Source: Neovahlkampfia damariscottae (lineage: Eukaryota; Heterolobosea; Selenaionea; Neovahlkampfiida; Neovahlkampfiidae). Taken from it: a stretch of 64,000 nt of DNA. A model generated the notes under the pieces. It was not told where the DNA came from and searched no databases. It saw nothing but the letters and a program-made list of their open reading frames with translations. Numbering within the stretch: position 1 is the stretch's first letter; each line of letters opens with the position of its first letter. The stretch lies in the NCBI GenBank assembly GCA_016618085.1, contig JABLTG010000003.1:1-64000 (forward strand). Direction: 5' to 3'. Below, in pieces: positions 54,424 to 64,000 of the stretch. Made by a program: the position numbers and the translations under genes.

Positions 54424-54560
54424 GAGGAAAAATTGACCAATAAAACTGATGAATGGTCAAAATAGAATTGGAAACTTCTAAAATTTTTAAACAACTATTG
54501 AACAAGAATTTTTTTTTTCTGTTAATTCCTCCATTTTTTCCACCAATCAGTTTTTTTGTT

Positions 54561-55712
54561 ATGTCAAAAATTTCTCTTGGTCTTGAAGGCTCAGCAAATA
54601 AATTGGCCATTGGAGTGGTTAAAGATGATGGTACCATTCTATCAAATTTAAGAGATACCTATATCACTCCACCAGGAGAAGGTTTCAAACCAAATGAAAC
54701 TGTAAAAAAAATCATTTGTTAAAACAATTTAAAGGCACAACACCACAGAGATTTAATTTTGGACATGGTACAAAATGCATTGGATGCAGCAAAAATAAAA
54801 CCAAAAGATTTGGATTGTATATCATACACCAAAGGGTAAAACACCACTTTGAATTTTTTATTTTTTTAAAAGTCCTGGAATGGGAGGTCCTTTGAATATT
54901 GTCGCACTAGTAGCAAGGTAATATTTTTTAATATAATAAAACCTTCAGAATTTTATCTCAACTCTGGGAAAAACCTTTAATTGGAGTGAACCATTGTGTT
55001 GCTCATATTGAAATGGGCAGAGTTGTTACCAAAGCAGAAGATCCAGTGGTTTTATATGTATCAGGTGGTAATACACAAGTAATAGCATATTCATTGAATA
55101 CGTAACAAGAAACTGTATTTTTTTGACTTGTGAATTAGGTATCGAATTTTTGGAGAAACAATCGACATTGCTGTGGGTAATTGTTTAGATAGATTTGCAA
55201 GATTGATCAATTTATCTAATGACCCATCACCAGGTTATAACATTGAACAAATGGCAAAAAAAGGAAAAAAATTTATTGAATTACCTTATGTTGTAAAAGG
55301 AATGGATGTTTCATTTTCTGGTTTACTATCATTTCTTGAACAAAAAGCATTGGTTCAATTAAAAAAAGGAGAATTTACAAAGGAAGATTTATGCTTTTCA
55401 CTTCAAGAAACCATTTTTGCCATGCTTGTTGAAATTACAGAAAGAGCAATGGCTCATTGTGGACAAAAACAAGTTTTGATAGTTGGTGGTGTTGGATGTA
55501 ATTTGAGATTACAAGAAATGATGAAACAAATGGTTGATGAAAGAGGTGGTAGTTTATGTGCAATGGATGACCGTTATTGTATTGACAATGGATGTATGAT
55601 TGCTTACACTGGACTATTACAATATAGTAAAGGTTATTCAACCAATCTAAAAGACAGTACAATCACTCAAAGATTCAGAACAGATCAAGTTCATGTGAAT
55701 TGGAGGGAATAA
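54561..55712 (+). CDS. OSGEP: KAE1/OSGEP, tRNA t6A synthase subunit (KEOPS)
   Basis: Five exons, 54561-54701, 54735-54835, 54873-54917 (45 bases), 54949-55101, 55139-55712; introns 31-37 bases; 337 residues, the family length. Motifs: [24 protein letters not shown]-type [22 protein letters not shown], the metal-binding [44 protein letters not shown], and [12 protein letters not shown]-like [14 protein letters not shown]. It transfers threonylcarbamoyl to A37 of ANN-decoding tRNAs in the cytosolic KEOPS complex. CCAATCA at 54543-54549 is 11 bases from the ATG. It diverges from the PX-arrestin gene. Confidence 0.95.
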
Positions 55713-55744
55713 AATAATTTTTTAAAAAAATGTTTTATTAAAGT

Positions 55745-57735
55745 TTAAACGTAGTTAATATTTAATTTTTTAGCTGCTCTTTCCAAGAATTTCAAAGCTT
55801 GACCAGTTGTGCAAACCGCATTTGAAAGTTCATCAAAAATGATTAATTTTTCACCAGTAATTTCAGCAACTGCTAATAAAACTGAAATTTGTAAATCGTT
55901 TAATGGAATGTCATATTTATCTTGAACAGGATTATAAAATCTTGGAAAAGTAATTGGCCAATCCATTTTGTCTTGTGGATTTTTTGGCGCCATTCTCGGT
56001 TTTTCCAAATCAAAAGCTTCATCAGGAATTGGTTGAACATATTCATCTCTGAGAGTTAATGGTTGATCAATATCCCAATTTTTTCGAATTGTTCTCATCA
56101 TTGATGTATGTGATAAAACGTCATTAATGATTGTATTTGGTTTTGTATAAGCACTTACAATGATAGTGGGAACACGCACTCCAAATCTGTAAAAATCAAA
56201 TCCAAATTGTCCAGGACCGAATTGATCTGGAGGTGTTGCTTTTGGTGGTGGAACATGATCATAAGTTCCTCCATGTTCATCAAAAGTAATCATGAAACAG
56301 GTATTTTTGTAATTGCTTCCTTTCTTTGCATTTGATCCTCTGATGGCCATATAAATGTCACTGATCAATTTTTCACCTGCCAACATTAAAGAAGGAGATA
56401 CTTTTCCAAATTTGAATTTATAAGGTGGATGCATGTCGTTATGATCCAAAAACAATCTTGGTTCAATGAATGAATAATGTGGTAAACTTCCACTTTCAAC
56501 ATCATGATAAAATTCTTTCATTGATTTGAAGTGATCTTCGTATTTTTTCAAATTTTGATAATGAATGATTAATGTTGCTGATAAAATATTATCAGTATCA
56601 TAGTATACTTTCCAATCTAAACCTGCTTCTTCTAACTGTTCAAAAACTGTTTTGGCTTTAAAATCATTAATCCACCAGTTAAAAGGGGCATTGACTTGAA
56701 TAAAAATATTAAATTTCAAAAAAAGTTACCAACTTCTCCTCCTGATGTTGCTGAGTGAAAGAATGCTCTATTTGTGAAGGTTTGACTTGGAACAGCTGAA
56801 AACCAATGATCACAAACACCAAATTCTTTGGCAAGTGTTGAAAGAACTGGTAAAGCTTCTGGTGGATAACATTCCATAATTTGTGAAAACTCTTCATATG
56901 TTGGAATTCTTTGATGTTTTTCACGATTTGAATTAGAAAAATTATCAATATAATTTTCTAAAAATCCGTCCATTGTTGGTTCTTGCTTTTTATTGTCCGG
57001 TATATTATGTGGTTCTTTCATGTCATGTACTGATCTGAATCTGTTCTCTTTTGGATTTACTGAACCATAAATTTGTTGCATAACATGTGGTAATTCTTCA
57101 CCTGGACACACAGTTGGTCCTTCCATATTATAACCTTTTGTTACAGGAACTTCTTTTGGTCCATTTTTTGTTTGTGCATATTCTGGAATTGGATTGCTTA
57201 AATTTTTTCCTTCAACACCTTCAAATGTTTTTCCTTCTGGAATTTCATCTTTCTTATATAAATACCCAAAAATATGGTCAAAAGAGCGATTTTCTTGCAT
57301 CAAAACAACATAATGTTGAATTTTTTTTTCTTTGTTTAATCTTTCTTCCAGAGTTTTGTAACTCATGTTTAAAGACTTCACACTTACTGAAATGATACCA
57401 CATGGTCCGTTATATTGACTATGGCGTAATTCAAGGTCATATTTCAATGGTTCTTCAGTTGTTACACAATTTAAAGGATAAACTGCTCTACCAATAATTT
57501 TGTCTTGACCTATTGACTGACGGTGCATACATAATATATCTAAATTGTTATTTATCGGTCTTTTTATTGTGGTGGTGAATGTTTCGTCAAAAGTAGGACT
57601 CATTGATTTTTGATTTTTCGTTTTGTGAAGAAAAATTTGTTCATTTTGAAGTTGAATGATGACATATGGATCACTTCCAAATAAATCCATTTTTCTGAGT
57701 TTCTCAGCACCATGAATTGTGATTTCAACTTCCAT
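55745..57735 (-). CDS. C2-domain phosphoesterase (phosphatidylinositol-/acid-phosphatase-type PLC family)
   Basis: Two exons, 57735-56730 and 56694-55745 (35-base intron); 651 residues. An N-terminal C2 domain (about 1-125: MEVEITIHGAEKL, GSDPYVIIQL, SPTFDETFT) is fused to a PF04185-type phosphoesterase (about 140-620): VVLMQENRSFDHIFGYL, SQTFTNRAFFHSATSGG, FDEHGGTYDHVPPP, and FRFGVRVPTIIVSAYT-like FYRFGVRVPTIIVSAY. These are the metal and catalytic motifs of bacterial non-hemolytic PLC, AcpA and plant NPC enzymes. C2 would bring it to membranes in a Ca-dependent way. The ATG at 57735 is chosen because C2 begins there; a longer open frame upstream overlaps the promoter with CCAATGA at 57767. 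Confidence 0.86.
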
Positions 57736-57915
57736 GTTTTGACAGTTTTCGTTCAAGGATTTTTGACCAATGAAATTGGTGAAACGTTGCGGATTTTTTA
57801 TTCTGAAATAGTTTCCAAAGAAATTCATTAAAATGAAAAATATCACTTTTTTCTTCAATGTCCAACAACCAATAAAAAGAAACTTCAAACAACGAATCAA
57901 GTTCAACAGTGAACA

Positions 57916-59325
57916 ATGGTTCAACAAATTGTTCCACTTCCAAGTCTCGTGGTTATATCACCAATAGCTTTATTAACAGGTCTTTTTGATAAAGTCAATA
58001 CAGAAATTGAAATTCAAACACAATTAATTCAAACAAACAACATACTAACCAAAGAAAAAACTGATAATTTCATAAATGATGTACAAAAAATGACCACAAA
58101 TTTATTACCTCTTGAAACAAAAGAATCACTTCATATTAAATTTGCCATAGATTACTACGCTTTCTCAATGTACAATTACGTAATAGATAATTGTAATGAA
58201 TGCTTACAACTCAACAAATCAAATTATTTTGCTTATTACTTGTTATCCTTAACCTATGGTAAAATGTGGAATTTTAAAAAAGCAGTTGAATTTTCAAAAA
58301 AAGCAATTGAAAATTATCATCTTATGATATCTATTGAAAAGAATCCTTTGTTTGAACAAAAAATAAAAAAACTATTTGAAATGCCAGCAGAAGAAAAAAA
58401 AGAATATATAAAAAAATACCTTTCAAGTTTTTTTGAAGTATCAAATCCACAACTTGAAGATGATGAAATCTCAAACATGAAAAAATTAATATCGTTTAAT
58501 GATTTGTCTATTTTTCATATTTCGAATTTATTACATTCAGGATATTATCAAGATGCTGTGTATTTCATAAACCAAAATTTACAAAAGTCAAATCATGACA
58601 AACATTTAATTTATTTGCTTGGTGTTTCTTATTATTTTTTACATCAAATTTCAAATGCAATTATGGCTTTTGAAACATCTTTGAAAAATGATTTTTACAA
58701 AGAAAAAAATTTATTAATGTTGATTATGTGTTATAAAAGGTTACAGAATAACCAAAAAGTCAAAGAGTTCACAGAGGAATTGAAAAATGTAAATTCCAAA
58801 ATTGTTGTTCCTTTATGTCATATTTCTCTTTTACCTGATGAATTGATTCATTATATTTTTTCATTTTTGGATACAAAGACATTATTCACATTTGGAGAAA
58901 CAAGCACAATTTATTCAAAAGAAATATTTGAATCAACTTTGTTAAACAATCGCACTATTGTGATTAAACATGATATTTTAAATCCTTATAAATCATTGAG
59001 TGATTATAAATTGAATTATGTTGATTATAGACAAAATTTAATCAAAATTCTAACTTCTTCTGGAATTAAACAATGCAGGATTAAATTTGATTACCTCTAC
59101 ATAAATTGTTTTTTGAAATTTGTTTTATTGAAATTGGATAATAAAAAGACATTGAATTTGATACCAAAAGCGAATATTACAACACCTGAAGGTTCAGAAA
59201 TGGAAGATTTCATGAAATATGTAAAAAGTGACGAAATGACAAATGAAGATTTTATTGAATATTTGAAAGATGAAGAATTATTGAAATCATTCTTCCAAGA
59301 AACTCCAAATAATTTGATTCATTAA
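57916..59325 (+). CDS. TPR protein with F-box
   Basis: Single exon, 469 residues. Helical TPR-like repeats occupy about 75-300 (YYAFSMYNYVIDNCNECLQ, FAYYLLSLTYGKMWNFKKA, IYLLGVSYYFLHQISNA). An F-box at about 302-345 (ISLLPDELIHYIFSFLD, then FGETSTIYSKEI) follows, with a C-terminal region of about 120 residues lacking a known domain. F-box proteins link substrates to SKP1-cullin ubiquitin ligases, and TPR would bind the substrate, as in fungal Pof3/Dia2. The ATG at 57916 is the first in frame. CCAATAA at 57869-57875 is 41 bases upstream in the 180-base interval shared with the C2-phosphoesterase. Confidence 0.75.
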   Translation: MVQQIVPLPSLVVISPIALLTGLFDKVNTEIEIQTQLIQTNNILTKEKTDNFINDVQKMTTNLLPLETKESLHIKFAIDYYAFSMYNYVIDNCNECLQLNKSNYFAYYLLSLTYGKMWNFKKAVEFSKKAIENYHLMISIEKNPLFEQKIKKLFEMPAEEKKEYIKKYLSSFFEVSNPQLEDDEISNMKKLISFNDLSIFHISNLLHSGYYQDAVYFINQNLQKSNHDKHLIYLLGVSYYFLHQISNAIMAFETSLKNDFYKEKNLLMLIMCYKRLQNNQKVKEFTEELKNVNSKIVVPLCHISLLPDELIHYIFSFLDTKTLFTFGETSTIYSKEIFESTLLNNRTIVIKHDILNPYKSLSDYKLNYVDYRQNLIKILTSSGIKQCRIKFDYLYINCFLKFVLLKLDNKKTLNLIPKANITTPEGSEMEDFMKYVKSDEMTNEDFIEYLKDEELLKSFFQETPNNLIH

Positions 59326-59423
59326 AAATTTTAGAAAATATTTTGGAATGAATTCATTTATAAAATTGAAGAATTTTTTTTATTTCTTGTTGGAAGGTCG
59401 AAACATTTTTGATTGGATTAGAA

Positions 59424-60823
59424 ATGCAACGAATTTTTTTCACAGTTTGTTGTCTCCTCTTTATCTCTGCTTTTGCAGAATATGAAAAATTTGGAGGAAG
59501 TAAAGTGTTACAATTCAATGTTACAAATGAAGAACAACTCAAAGATCTTTTGAAATTCGAAGAAGAAAACAAAGTGGATTTTTGGTACGAAGAAATAAAA
59601 AATAATCTTTTTCAGGACTGACAATGTTGGATTAGCAGCGGTTGATGTAAGAATTCCATTACAATACAAAGAAGAATTCTACAGCAAATTTTTACAAAAA
59701 CACAATATAAAATTTAACGTTCTCATTGAAGACGTTCAAGTAAGAAAAGAAAACAAAATATTAAAAATTTTAAGGTTTTACTCGAAAGAGAAATCTCTGA
59801 AATGAAGAATAGAATTCCATATGATCCATCAAACAAACAATCAGAAGATGAATTTTTCAAAAAATTTCATACACTTGAAGAAATCAACAAATGGATTAAA
59901 AATAGAGCTCAAACATCAAATGGACTTGCTAAAGTAGTTTCACTTGGTCAATCTTATGAAAAAAGAGATATGGTAGGTTTAGTCATTACAGGAAAGAAAA
60001 CACCAACAAAAAAACCTGATATTATGTATTCAGGAGCTATTCATTCAAGAGAATGGGCTTCTGTATCAACAGTTATGTGGATTGCAAATGAATTAATTTC
60101 AAGATACAATGAACCAAAAATCAAAGCAATTGTTGATGGAATTAAATGGCACATCTTTCCAGTAATTAATCCTGATGGATACGTTTATACTCATAAAATA
60201 AATAGATTATGGAGAAAAACAAGAAAACCAAACGCAAACTCAAGTTGTTATGGATCTGATCCAAATAGAAATTTTGAATACAAATGGAATACAGGTGGAA
60301 CTTCAAGTAAACATCAATTTTTTTTTAAAATTCTTTAGATTCACCATGTTCTGACTTGTTTCATGGAGAAAAACCATTTAGTGAAGTTGAAACTGCAAAT
60401 ATCGCAAAATATGGAATGAAATTAAAAAATTTAAAAGTTTATATTGATTATCATGCTTATTCACAACTTTATATGAGACCTTATGGTTGGACAAGAAATG
60501 CACCAGCAGATGAAGCTAAATTAAAAAATATGGGAGACAAAGTTGCTGCTGAAATTTCTAAAACTCACGGAAAACGTTATACAAGTGGAAGAATTTCAAT
60601 TATTATTTATGTTGCAAGTGGTTCATCAGCTGATCATTTTTATCATCATAAAAAAGCTTATGCTTATGGAATTGAAGTAAGACCTGACAGAAGTGCAAGA
60701 AATGGATTTATTTTACCACCTGACCAAATTATTCCATGTGGTCAAGAAAACATGGCTGGAGTTATTCTTCAAGGAGAAATGATTTTAGCAGAAGAAGAAA
60801 ATAACAAATCTGAATCAAAATAA
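59424..60823 (+). CDS. Secreted M14 metallocarboxypeptidase (A/B type) with propeptide
   Basis: Four exons, 59424-59584, 59616-59739, 59775-60306, 60339-60823; introns 31-35 bases; 433 residues. A signal peptide (RIFFTVCCLLFISAFA) is followed by an activation propeptide (about 20-105: VDFWTDN, VDVRIPLQYKEEFYSKFL, FNVLIEDVQVLLERE). The peptidase domain has the zinc motif YSGAIHSREWAS (HxxE), substrate Arg in DPNRNFEYKW, the third zinc His in YIDYHAYSQLYMRPYG, and the catalytic Glu in YAYGIEVRPD. All key residues are present, so it should be an active digestive or lysosomal exopeptidase made as a zymogen. TGATTGG at 59410-59416 ends 7 bases before the ATG. Confidence 0.93.
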
Positions 60824-60997
60824 ATCTTTCCTTTATCTTAGTTGTTTGAAATAAATACCAAAAATCTTCTGATTAATTTAAGATTTATGCTGAATTCATT
60901 TTTATTTTATCAACGTTTTTTCCATAAAAATCATTACAAAAACCGTTTTTAATTTTTCGGTGGGTGTGATTGGATACTTGATCAAAGAAACAGATTC

Positions 60998-61783
60998 ATG
61001 AAAACTGACATAAAATCAACAAATACCAAAAGTGAAAATTCTACAACTGAAGAAGAGTTTTTCGACTTCGTCGTTTCTGGAAACGTTGAAAAAATAAAAG
61101 AATACCATCAAAATGGAGGAAATATTCATTGTGCTGATGAAATGGGTTTAACAGCTTTACAAACGGCATGTTTATATGGAAAATCAAAATTAGTTGAAGT
61201 GTTACTCTTTGAAATGGACTTTTTTAAAAATTCAAAAGACAAATTCAAAATTAATATCACATCAGATGCTTTTGGCAACGCATGCATCAGTGGGTTTGTT
61301 GACATTGTTAAAATTTTTGTTGAAAAATTAAATGTTAATCCAAATTCACTTGAAGGTTTTTTAAGAACAGATCCACCTTTAGTTTTAGCTGCTGAAAATG
61401 GTAGACTTGACGTTGTTGAATATTTATTACAAATAGGAGCAAAAGTTGATATCAGAAATGAAAAAAAGTTTTCTTATGGTAAAAACTCTGAAGCAGGACC
61501 AACTTCTTTGATGATTGCATGCAAAACAAATAATTTAGAAATGGTTAAATTGTTGTTGAAAAATGGTGCAAATCCAATTGTATTTTTTAATCCAAATGAA
61601 TCACTTTTGCAATTTGTTGTCAGAGATAAAAAGAAAGAACTTGAAAAAATTTTAAAGCAACATGGAGCAAAAGAAGAAGATACAGCCAAGATAAATGTCA
61701 ATTTAAAAAATTACGAATCCCTGGACAAATTACTTTCAAATGGACCAACGGAACATTCTTATGGTACAATTACCAAAATTTGA
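60998..61783 (+). CDS. Ankyrin-repeat protein
   Basis: Single exon, 261 residues with four to six ankyrin repeats between about 20 and 225: FFDFVVSGNVEKIKEYHQNGG, GLTALQTACLYGKSKLVEVLL, PLVLAAENGRLDVVEYLLQ, TSLMIACKTNNLEMVKLLLKNGANP, SLLQFVVRDKKKELEKIL. No other domain, signal or membrane helix is seen. It is a likely protein-binding adaptor of unknown partner. TGATTGG at 60967-60973 is 25 bases upstream. Confidence 0.85.
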   Translation: MKTDIKSTNTKSENSTTEEEFFDFVVSGNVEKIKEYHQNGGNIHCADEMGLTALQTACLYGKSKLVEVLLFEMDFFKNSKDKFKINITSDAFGNACISGFVDIVKIFVEKLNVNPNSLEGFLRTDPPLVLAAENGRLDVVEYLLQIGAKVDIRNEKKFSYGKNSEAGPTSLMIACKTNNLEMVKLLLKNGANPIVFFNPNESLLQFVVRDKKKELEKILKQHGAKEEDTAKINVNLKNYESLDKLLSNGPTEHSYGTITKI

Positions 61784-61841
61784 ATAAATATTTCTTTGAC
61801 CAATCCTATTGTGTCATTTATAAAAATCTGATTTGTCAAAA

Positions 61842-64000
61842 ATGGACAGCAAACAATATTTGTTTTTGCTTTTTTTTCTGACGATATTTTATGGTTCATT
61901 TAGTTTGACCAATCCTCAGGTTTATACTTTTGGAAGAAAAGATGTAAACATAGTTCTTCTTTGATGTTTTTTATTAGGACGGTCCTCTTTGTCTGGGTGA
62001 AATATCAACTGATAAATACTCTCCAACAGAAGTAACCTCAAGTAACCAAGAGAATACTGTTGATATTGAAGCTGGTTCAAAAGCCACTTTTCTTCTCAAA
62101 TCATCAGGAAGGGTTTTTGCTTGTGGAAAAAATGATGTAAAAAAAAATTAATTAAAGTTTTAAAGAGGTATCAATTAGGAGATGGCTCTGAAATCAAAAA
62201 GTACACACCAGTACTTTCCTCATCTCTTGGATTGGTGAACAAAGTTTCAAATGGAGATTCCTTCACAATGGTGATTAACACAGTTGGCGGAGTCTATGGA
62301 CTTGGAAAGAATAATGTATTTTTTTCTTTATTAATTTTTTTCAGAAAGGACAACTTGGTAATGGTTTAACATCATATGAAGTGTCTTCTCTTGTTGGATT
62401 CACTTCACCAACCAACTTTGCTTTTGAAAAAATTTCAGCAGGCAAAGAACACACCCTTATATTGAAAAATGGATCAGTTTATTCTTATGGAAGCCAAGAA
62501 GTTTTTTTTTTTTGATTTTTTTTTTAATTTTACATTAGGATGGAAGATGTGGTGATAATGACAGCTCTGGTTCAAGAAAAACACCATATTTGATTCCAAA
62601 TCAATATATTATAGACATATCTGCTGGTGAGAAACACTCTTTGATTGTGAATGACCAAGGAACAGTTTTTAGTTTCGGAAAAAATGAAGTTTTTTTTTTT
62701 GTTAACATCTTAATTTTAGTATGGACAATTGGGATTAGGAGATACAATCAAAAGAATAGTACCAACAATAATCTCTACAATCGATAAAATCAAAAGAGTT
62801 TTTGCTGGTGGAAGATTTTCTCTTGTTTTAAGAACTACTGGTAGAGTGTATTCTTTTGGAGATCATGATTCAAATGAACTTGGAATTGGACATAACAATA
62901 ATAAACAGAAACATTTATATCCTGTTATAGTATCCACTGAATATAACTATAGAATTATTGATGCTTGTGTTGGAGAACGTTTTTCATTGATAATGAATGG
63001 TACTGAAAAATAGAGTTTAATTCTTTTAGACAAAGGAAAAGTTTATTCTTTTGGAAAAAATAATGTTGGTCAACTTGGTATCGGATTTTCAAACAGAAAT
63101 GCTGATACAAGGTTGGCAAGACCACTCACTGATACAAATCAAGGGATTTTCAAAGTTGCATGTGGTTATGAACACAGTGTTGTTTTAAAATATACAGCAA
63201 GTTGTTATGGAAAGTCTCATGACAATGAAGCTGTTTGTTCTGGAAATGGGCTTTGCACTGCAACAGATACATGTTCTTGTGCCAGTGGGTATAGTGGAAC
63301 AGAATGTGCATCATATAGTTGCTTTGGAGTTTTAAGCACTGTGTCTTCTGTTTGCTCAGGCTTTGGAACTTGTTCTTCACCAAATTTGTGCAGTTGTATG
63401 GATGGACGTGATGGAACAAATTGTGAAGTTGATTTGAATCAAAATAGTTACAATCACACAAAAGTTTATTCTTTTGGAAAAAATGATTTTGGTCAATTGG
63501 CTATTGGAACTACTGAAGATACAAGTATTCCAACCAAAGTTACTTTGAACAATTATGGAATTACAAACATATATTCTGGTGAAAGTCATGTATTTATGAA
63601 AAATCATTTGTCAAAAATGTATTCTGCAGGAAATAATCAAGTTTACCCACTTTTTTATTTTACTCTTCATAGTATGGCGAGTTATTGTTAGAACAAGATT
63701 TTACTTATCAAACAACACTCAAGAAAGTTCAAAGACCATTCTATGAAATCATTACATCAGCAACTGGAGGAGAAAATTATTCAATGGTTTTGACAAATAA
63801 TGGAGTGTATTCTGTTGGAAATGGAGATGTATGTTTTTATCATTAAACAATTTTTAGTTGGGAAGGTTAGGTATTTCAAGTACAGAGAACGTTTTGATTC
63901 CAATTTTAGTTACTGGAACCAATGGCGTGACTCAAATAAGTTCATCTCAACATTCATTGATTTTATTTAATGATGGAACAGTAAAATCATTTGGAAAGAA
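61842..64000 (+). CDS. Secreted or surface RCC1-repeat protein with EGF-like modules (3' end outside window)
   Basis: Nine exons so far: 61842-61943, 61978-62136, 62166-62315, 62345-62500, 62539-62688, 62720-62999, 63030-63640, 63673-63828, 63858-64000+. A signal peptide (YLFLLFFLTIFYGSFS) is followed by RCC1-type blades with the recurring VYSFGKNxxGQLG motif. Two EGF-like modules lie at about 63205-63430 (CSGNGLCTATDTCSCASGYSG, CSGFGTCSSPNLCSCMDG). Seven of eight introns fall at the same phase-0 point of the blade, right after FGKN-(D/N/E). Such RCC1-EGF surface proteins are abundant in Naegleria-like protists; they are likely adhesive or sensory and not nuclear RCC1. CCAATC at about 61800 is 40 bases upstream. 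The gene runs off the window. Confidence 0.85.

Noticed and set aside
54386-54637. Minus-strand frame upstream of the PX-arrestin gene as a separate protein
   Set aside because: It is antisense to KAE1 exon 1 and out of frame with the PX coding exons; it has no homology.
57736-57927. N-terminal extension of the C2-phosphoesterase
   Set aside because: The added residues lack homology, and the CCAATGA promoter element at 57767 lies within them; the C2 domain starts at the Met at 57735.
1-64000. CRISPR arrays, bacterial operons or ribosome-binding sites
   Set aside because: No direct-repeat and spacer pattern is present and genes are intron-containing; the only bacterial-type feature is the IS607 element.

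Overview
The window is nuclear DNA from a free-living unicellular eukaryote with a very A+T-rich, compact genome. About 39 genes fit into 64 kb, usually 20-300 bases apart. Roughly 80 spliceosomal introns could be placed by matching reading phase and protein homology. Nearly all are 29-40 bases long, start GT and end in a T-rich tract plus AG. The gene content (7TM-RGS, DEP/PH/PAS/RGS and TBC-TLDc proteins, a multi-membrane PAS/cyclase protein, RCC1 plus EGF repeats, DUF4116 repeats) suggests an amoeboid or flagellate protist, in style like Heterolobosea or Anaeramoeba. This is inference; no rRNA, tRNA or organelle gene is present to fix the lineage. A CCAATCA/TGATTGG element lies 5-75 bases upstream of most start codons and looks like the main core promoter element.

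Layout. 1-850: end of an IS607-type DNA transposon (serine recombinase plus start of TnpB/Fanzor) in base composition unlike the host. 1.0-10.7 kb: RNA polymerase III subunit RPC25/POLR3H, a HAD hydrolase, a 1796-residue membrane PAS/cyclase-homology protein, AMP deaminase. 11-21 kb: secreted Cys-rich protein, TMEM41/VTT membrane protein, DEP-DEP-PH-PAS-RGS protein, ABCF ATPase, one orphan. 21-30 kb: a PPP-family pseudophosphatase, a divergent SHMT-like enzyme, SEC31, a secreted Cys-rich repeat protein, a secreted epoxide hydrolase, a small RGS protein. 30-44.6 kb: TBC-TLDc protein, orphan with a possible winged helix, SDR, membrane-anchored USP7-like protease, 7TM-RGS receptor, USP10-like protease, SMARCAL1-like SNF2 ATPase with GRF zinc fingers, DUF4116 repeat protein. 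44.6-64 kb: DHX35-like helicase, two small orphans, UDP-glycosyltransferase, a cysteine-desulfurase-like/TtcA fusion, PX-arrestin-like protein, KAE1, C2-phosphoesterase, TPR-F-box protein, M14 carboxypeptidase, ankyrin protein, and the 5' part of an RCC1/EGF protein.

The genes do not form an operon-like pathway. Themes recur: G-protein signalling (three RGS genes), ubiquitin turnover (two USPs and an F-box protein), membrane traffic (SEC31, TBC-TLDc, PX-arrestin, TMEM41), RNA metabolism (POLR3H, DHX35, KAE1, TtcA-like), and pseudoenzymes (phosphatase, cyclase homology domain). The best candidate for an undescribed system is the 1048-residue fusion at 49311-52491. It joins a sulfur-mobilising PLP enzyme, a bacterial-type tRNA-thiolation ATPase and a C-terminal membrane anchor in one polypeptide.
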